Assembly (NCBI RefSeq): GCF_000010165.1
Contig: NC_012491.1
Location: 5,382,001-5,446,000 of the forward strand
Direction of reading: 5' to 3'
From: Brevibacillus brevis NBRC 100599
GTDB taxonomy: Bacteria > Bacillota > Bacilli > Brevibacillales > Brevibacillaceae
Length of the DNA: 64,000 bases
Shown piece after piece: positions 61,067 through 64,000 of this stretch. The stretch's first letter is position 1. Every line of letters starts with the position of its first letter. The notes beneath the pieces were generated by a model. It did not search any database. It saw nothing but the letters and a program-made list of their open reading frames with translations, and had not been told where the DNA came from. The translations under genes were made by a program, and so were the position numbers.

Positions 61067-61267
61067 GGAAGAAGCGCATTTCCAGTCCAAGCGCCTCTGG
61101 AGCCCATCCCAGCGTAGGAACAAATGGCAGGTAATTTCAGCTTCACTTATGGAATGCTTCATTGCAACTTCTACGTTTGAAGCGCTCCCGCCATTTGTTC
61201 CGAAGCGGACAGTCTTGACCCCTTGCGGGGCGTAGGCCGAAGCGTAGACTGGAAATGCGCTTCTTCC
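61067..61267. repeat. Nested inverted-repeat element, copy B
   Basis: Outer arms (61067-61087 and 61247-61267) are perfectly complementary over 21 bp (GGAAGAAGCGCATTTCCAGT plus one). Inner arms (61117-61128 and 61190-61201) are complementary over 12 bp (GGAACAAATGGC), with further inner pairing. Read on the minus strand it has the same order of parts as copy A, including ACGCCCCGCAAGGGG followed by GACTGTCCG, and CTGGGATGGGC on the other side. No credible ORF. It lies between the MocR and nitrilase genes. Confidence 0.75.
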
Positions 61268-61284
61268 CCCACCACAGCAGCTAC

Positions 61285-61329
61285 AAAAAAGACCTCCACC
61301 GCTTTTATCAAGCAAATGGAGATCTTTTT
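61285..61329 (-). terminator. Terminator of the nitrilase gene
   Basis: AAAAAGACCTCCA/TGGAGATCTTTTT arms pair with one mismatch around a 19-nt loop and give T runs on both strands; it is 15 nt past the nitrilase stop. Confidence 0.88.
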
Positions 61330-61343
61330 ATACTATATAAGCT

Positions 61344-62303
61344 CTATTTCATCCACTTCACATTCTCTTTTTTCTCTTCATTCACCAACAATGTAAAAAC
61401 ATCGGGTCGCGAGTAATGTCCAACGACATCAAAATCGAATTGGCTATACGCGATATCGCGAATAATGTCCAGATCAGCGTAAAGAATCTCCTCCCGACCA
61501 AAAACAGGCTCGACGATATAGTCGCCCAATGGCCCCACAATCGCACTTCCACCTCTGCTCATCTCGTCTGGTGAAGAAGCAAGATCGTCGTAGCAGGCCA
61601 AATCAGTCGGATACATATCTTTTGTTACGTACTGATTGCTCGATAGAACGAAGCATCTACCTTCCAATGCGATATGGCGGATGGTAGCTTGCCATGCATC
61701 CCTCGCGTCTGCTGTAGGTGCGATGTAGATTTGAACGCCTTTTGCATACATCGCTGCTCGCGCTAACGGCATATAATTCTCCCAACAAATCAGAGCCCCG
61801 ATCTTACCGTACGGAGTATCGAATACCGGTAAAGTACTTCCGTCTCCTTCGCCCCAAATCAACCGTTCGGATGCAGTCGGCTTCAGCTTGCGATGCACAC
61901 CGAGCAACTCACCATCTGGTCCGAAAAATAAAACGGAACAATATAAGGTGCCACCGCTATTTTCATTGTCTCGCTCGATCACGCCAATGACGAGATACAC
62001 GCCAGCCTTGCGCGCTGCCTCCCCGAGCTTGTCTGTCTCTTCACTCGGGACGACAATCGAATTGTCCCAATAACGAAACCAGTCTTTACGCCCCTCAGGT
62101 GAGCGACTGCCTACTTTTGCTCCAAAAGTAAGTCCTCTCGGATACGCAGGGATAAAAGCTTCGGGAAAAACAACGATTTTCGCTCCTTTTTCTCCTGCTT
62201 CCAATGTCAGTGAAACCGCCTTTTCCGTACTTCCCTCACGATCCATTATGACCGATGCAGCTTGAACAACTGCTACTCGTACGTTCTGTTGCTGAATGGA
62301 CAT
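61344..62303 (-). CDS. Nitrilase-family carbon-nitrogen hydrolase
   Basis: 319 residues. The catalytic triad is visible: Glu in VVFPEAFIPAYPRG, Lys in HRKLKPT, and Cys in GALICWENYMPLAR. The sequence around the Cys (CWENYMPLAR) is that of true nitrilases, which convert nitriles directly to acids and ammonia, rather than of amidases. Cytosolic, homo-oligomeric family. ATG has GGGAGGGG upstream. Single gene with its own terminator. Confidence 0.9.
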   Translation of the reverse strand: MSIQQQNVRVAVVQAASVIMDREGSTEKAVSLTLEAGEKGAKIVVFPEAFIPAYPRGLTFGAKVGSRSPEGRKDWFRYWDNSIVVPSEETDKLGEAARKAGVYLVIGVIERDNENSGGTLYCSVLFFGPDGELLGVHRKLKPTASERLIWGEGDGSTLPVFDTPYGKIGALICWENYMPLARAAMYAKGVQIYIAPTADARDAWQATIRHIALEGRCFVLSSNQYVTKDMYPTDLACYDDLASSPDEMSRGGSAIVGPLGDYIVEPVFGREEILYADLDIIRDIAYSQFDFDVVGHYSRPDVFTLLVNEEKKENVKWMK

Positions 62304-62371
62304 GTTACATCCCCTCCCAAATGGAGCATCTGTCTTGCTTTCCTATTATTCGGCGTACCCGACTGGCTCCC

Positions 62372-62944
62372 CTACTCCTGCAACGCTTTCATATCCTCGA
62401 TAATTTGATTGTAGGGCACGTCCGTCATTCCTTCATAACGGTTAACCACTGTTCCCTTTTGATCGACCAAATATAAAAACGTGTCGTGGATGATTTGATC
62501 GGAATTAGAGTCCTTTTCTATTGGCGTCTTGAATGACTTGAGAATAAACGTTTTGATCTCATCAAATCCGTAGCCAGTCAATGCATGCCAATTGGAGAAG
62601 TCAGCATTGAATTTACCCAGATAGGACTTCAATGCCTCTGGCGTATCTTTTTCTGGATCAACCGAGAAGGAAACAAACTCCACATCTACGCCAGCTTCTT
62701 TTGCTTTTTTCTGCAATTCAGCCATGTTTGCTGTCATCGTAGGACAAACGGTTCCACAATACGTAAAGACAAAGTTAGCAACCCAGACCTTATTTTCCAG
62801 ATCACTTGATGAAAAAGGCTTCCCTTCCTGGTCCGTATAAGCAAATTCATTAACCGGATAGTTGTAATCATATCTTGCTGGACCACACGCAGTTACCAAA
62901 ACCATCAGGATACTGAGCATGATCAACCAAGCTGTTTTTTTCAT
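62372..62944 (-). CDS. Sco-family copper chaperone
   Basis: 190 residues. Lipoprotein signal (lipobox LVTAC), thioredoxin-like fold with copper-binding CGTVC and the distant His in IIHDTFLYLVD. Sco proteins deliver copper to the CuA site of cytochrome c oxidase or keep its Cys reduced. Encoded 15 nt after the cytochrome c gene, so it belongs to the oxidase gene group. Membrane-anchored, facing outside. Confidence 0.92.
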   Translation of the reverse strand: MKKTAWLIMLSILMVLVTACGPARYDYNYPVNEFAYTDQEGKPFSSSDLENKVWVANFVFTYCGTVCPTMTANMAELQKKAKEAGVDVEFVSFSVDPEKDTPEALKSYLGKFNADFSNWHALTGYGFDEIKTFILKSFKTPIEKDSNSDQIIHDTFLYLVDQKGTVVNRYEGMTDVPYNQIIEDMKALQE

Positions 62945-62959
62945 TGTACCGCCCCTCTC

Positions 62960-63286
62960 CTATTCCTTTTTCTCAGAGAGCCACTTCGCTAACTGGCCGA
63001 TTTCTTCAGTGCTTAGCACTTTTTCATAACCAGGCATGCCATTTGCGCCGACCGTAATTATTTCAACGAGTTTTTCCTCCGTCATTTTCGAGCCAACTTG
63101 CTGCAAGCCTGGACCCACCCTACCGGATAAATCATTACCGTGGCAGCTCATGCAATTATTTTTGTATAGCTGCATCGCAGTTTTCTCAGCATCTGCAACT
63201 TCTGTTTGCTCTTCCGTTGCACCATTGCTGCATGCAGTTGCAACCAAGAACAGGGAACCAATCAGGAGATACTTGATGGCTTTCAC
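62960..63286 (-). CDS. Small lipoprotein cytochrome c
   Basis: 108 residues. Lipoprotein signal (lipobox VATAC), a charged linker, and a class I cytochrome c domain with heme motif CMSCH and the axial Met in NGMPGYEKVL. It resembles the cytochrome c-551-type lipoproteins of Bacillales that hand electrons to a cytochrome c oxidase. GTG start at 63286 follows AGGGGG. It lies in a gene group with oxidase subunits. Confidence 0.92.
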   Translation of the reverse strand: MKAIKYLLIGSLFLVATACSNGATEEQTEVADAEKTAMQLYKNNCMSCHGNDLSGRVGPGLQQVGSKMTEEKLVEIITVGANGMPGYEKVLSTEEIGQLAKWLSEKKE

Positions 63287-63349
63287 AGAAACCCCCTACC
63301 ATTCCTGCGGGAATAAGGTTACCTTTCAAAAAGGGACGGTCTGCAACCG

Positions 63350-63379
63350 AGAATCAGGGCGTACAGCAGTACGCCCCCC
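63350..63379 (-). terminator. Hairpin after the oxidase subunit IV gene
   Basis: Perfect 8-bp stem GGGCGTAC/GTACGCCC with a 4-nt loop, extended by ATT/AAT pairs. No U run, so it may be an mRNA-stabilising or partial-termination structure. Confidence 0.45.
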
Positions 63380-63396
63380 GATTGAATTTTATGTCA

Positions 63397-63729
63397 TTAT
63401 AGTGCGACCATGTTGTACATCATGATCCAGATAGAGCCGATCACGATGAGGAAGACGATAAACAACCCGAGTAAAAGCGACATCAAGTTGTAGCGTGGTT
63501 TATCCTCTTCTTTCAGGTGCATGAAGAAGAATAACTGGACAATAAACTGGAACAGAGCCGCTCCTAAATAGATGATGAGTCGCTTATCACTATCCAACCA
63601 GCCGTTCTCTAGCGCCAGGATGGGAATGATAGTGAATATAAGCGACAAGACGAAACCGATCACATACGATTTCAGGGAACCATGACCGCCGTGTTGTTCT
63701 GTCGTGCCATGCACAGATTGCTTGCTCAA
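63397..63729 (-). CDS. Heme-copper oxidase subunit IV (CyoD/QoxD type)
   Basis: 110 residues with three membrane helices, the family motif FFMHLKEED and a C-terminal WIMMYNMV. Subunit IV helps assemble the oxidase. The TTG start at 63729 follows GGGGGTG by 6 nt and directly adjoins the subunit III stop. Its family is typical of quinol oxidases, though a cytochrome c and a Sco gene follow. Confidence 0.88.
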   Translation of the reverse strand: MSKQSVHGTTEQHGGHGSLKSYVIGFVLSLIFTIIPILALENGWLDSDKRLIIYLGAALFQFIVQLFFFMHLKEEDKPRYNLMSLLLGLFIVFLIVIGSIWIMMYNMVAL

Positions 63730-64000
63730 TTAATTCACCCCCATCACATACACGATGGTGAAGACGAAAATCCAAACAACATCAAGGAAATGCCAGAACA
63801 AGCTGATGATGTTTACTTTTCGTTTCGTTACAGGTGTAATACCATGCTTGGCGATTTGCATGATGACGATGATCATCCACCCCATACCGAGCGTCACGTG
63901 CAAGCCATGTGTCCCTACCAATGTGTAAAAGGCAGTCAGGAATGCACTCGTTCCAATCGTTGCCCCTTCACTAACCATATGGATGAACTCGTTGATTTCC
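63730..64000 (-). CDS. Heme-copper oxidase subunit III (CyoC/QoxC type), partial
   Basis: 90 residues of the C-terminal part; the frame stays open to the window end and the residues before the last internal Met continue the family (EINEFIHMVSEGATIGTS), so the start is beyond 64000. Landmarks: FYTLVGTHGLHVTLGMGWM and LFWHFLDVVWIFVFT, with the conserved His and Asp residues. Several membrane helices. First visible gene of the oxidase group on this strand. Confidence 0.92.
   Translation of the reverse strand, partial: EINEFIHMVSEGATIGTSAFLTAFYTLVGTHGLHVTLGMGWMIIVIMQIAKHGITPVTKRKVNIISLFWHFLDVVWIFVFTIVYVMGVN

Noticed and set aside
61043..61315. Minus-strand 90-codon frame in the copy B region
   Set aside because: It spans the entire nested inverted repeat; such frames arise by chance in GC-rich hairpins.
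63300..63350. TTTCAAAAAGGGAC resemblance to the inner arm of repeat copy A
   Set aside because: Only about 13 matching bases, no partner arm and no core motif, so it is not counted as a third copy.
1..64000. CRISPR arrays, tRNA or rRNA genes, insertion sequences, prophage
   Set aside because: Reading both strands I found no regularly spaced repeats, no tRNA- or rRNA-like sequence and no transposase, integrase or phage structural gene; a tRNA scan would be needed to exclude a missed tRNA.

Overview
The window looks like chromosome of a Gram-positive, aerobic, Bacillales-type bacterium, most like Brevibacillus. This is inferred from gene content: strong AGGAGG-type ribosome binding sites with frequent GTG and TTG starts, lipoprotein signal peptides, ECF sigma factors paired with one-pass membrane proteins, an AcoR/sigma-54 acetoin operon, YcdB/YcdC-type secreted proteins and an immune-inhibitor-A-like protease. 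I saw no tRNA, rRNA, CRISPR array, transposase or phage module.

Layout. 1-6 kb: a sensor kinase (5' end outside the window), a DUF421 membrane protein, and an operon in which an ECF sigma factor lies between two YcdB/YcdC paralogues, preceded by a SigX-like promoter. 6-10 kb: an IclR regulator divergent from a dimethylargininase-like enzyme, then feoA with a feoB split into separate GTPase and channel genes. 10-20 kb: a second ECF sigma/anti-sigma pair (DUF4179), a GNAT protein, an SMI1/KNR4 protein, a histidine phosphatase, a chemoreceptor, a DoxX protein and an oligopeptide-binding lipoprotein. 19.3-23.7 kb: a five-gene operon (GIY-YIG protein, DUF6530-like protein, MFS exporter, MoxR-type AAA+ ATPase, VWA protein) with an A10 tract at the ATPase/VWA junction. 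23.9-36.2 kb: an eleven-gene peptide uptake and breakdown operon (ABC permeases and ATPases, M29 aminopeptidase, M19 dipeptidase, its own regulator, binding protein, serine hydrolase, dipeptide epimerase, acetyltransferase). 36-39 kb: a TetR gene with an apparently leaderless promoter, and its likely target, an SDR-alpha/beta-hydrolase fusion. 39-43 kb: an overlapping DUF4272/hydrolase/DUF2785 trio opposite a SUFU-domain gene. 43-47 kb: a secreted M6 protease with a discoidin domain and a third YcdB/YcdC paralogue. 47.5-54.6 kb: acoR and acoABCL with a sigma-54 promoter. 55-61 kb: HxlR/nitroreductase, two abutting gene remnants, a lipoprotein, an SDR, a DUF2165-like protein and a MocR regulator. 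61-64 kb: a nitrilase, then Sco, cytochrome c and quinol-oxidase-type subunits IV and III running off the end.

Items most worth a second look: (i) two copies (38895-39104 and 61067-61267) of a 200-210 bp nested inverted-repeat element whose cores match while their arms differ yet stay complementary; (ii) the possible -1 frameshift or slippage site joining the AAA+ and VWA genes; (iii) a shared direct-repeat motif upstream of both the permease operon and the binding-protein gene, which probably marks the operator of the regulator encoded between them; (iv) the SigX-like promoter of the YcdB-sigma-YcdB operon; (v) the TetR twin operators. All functions are assigned by reading motifs; no database search was run.
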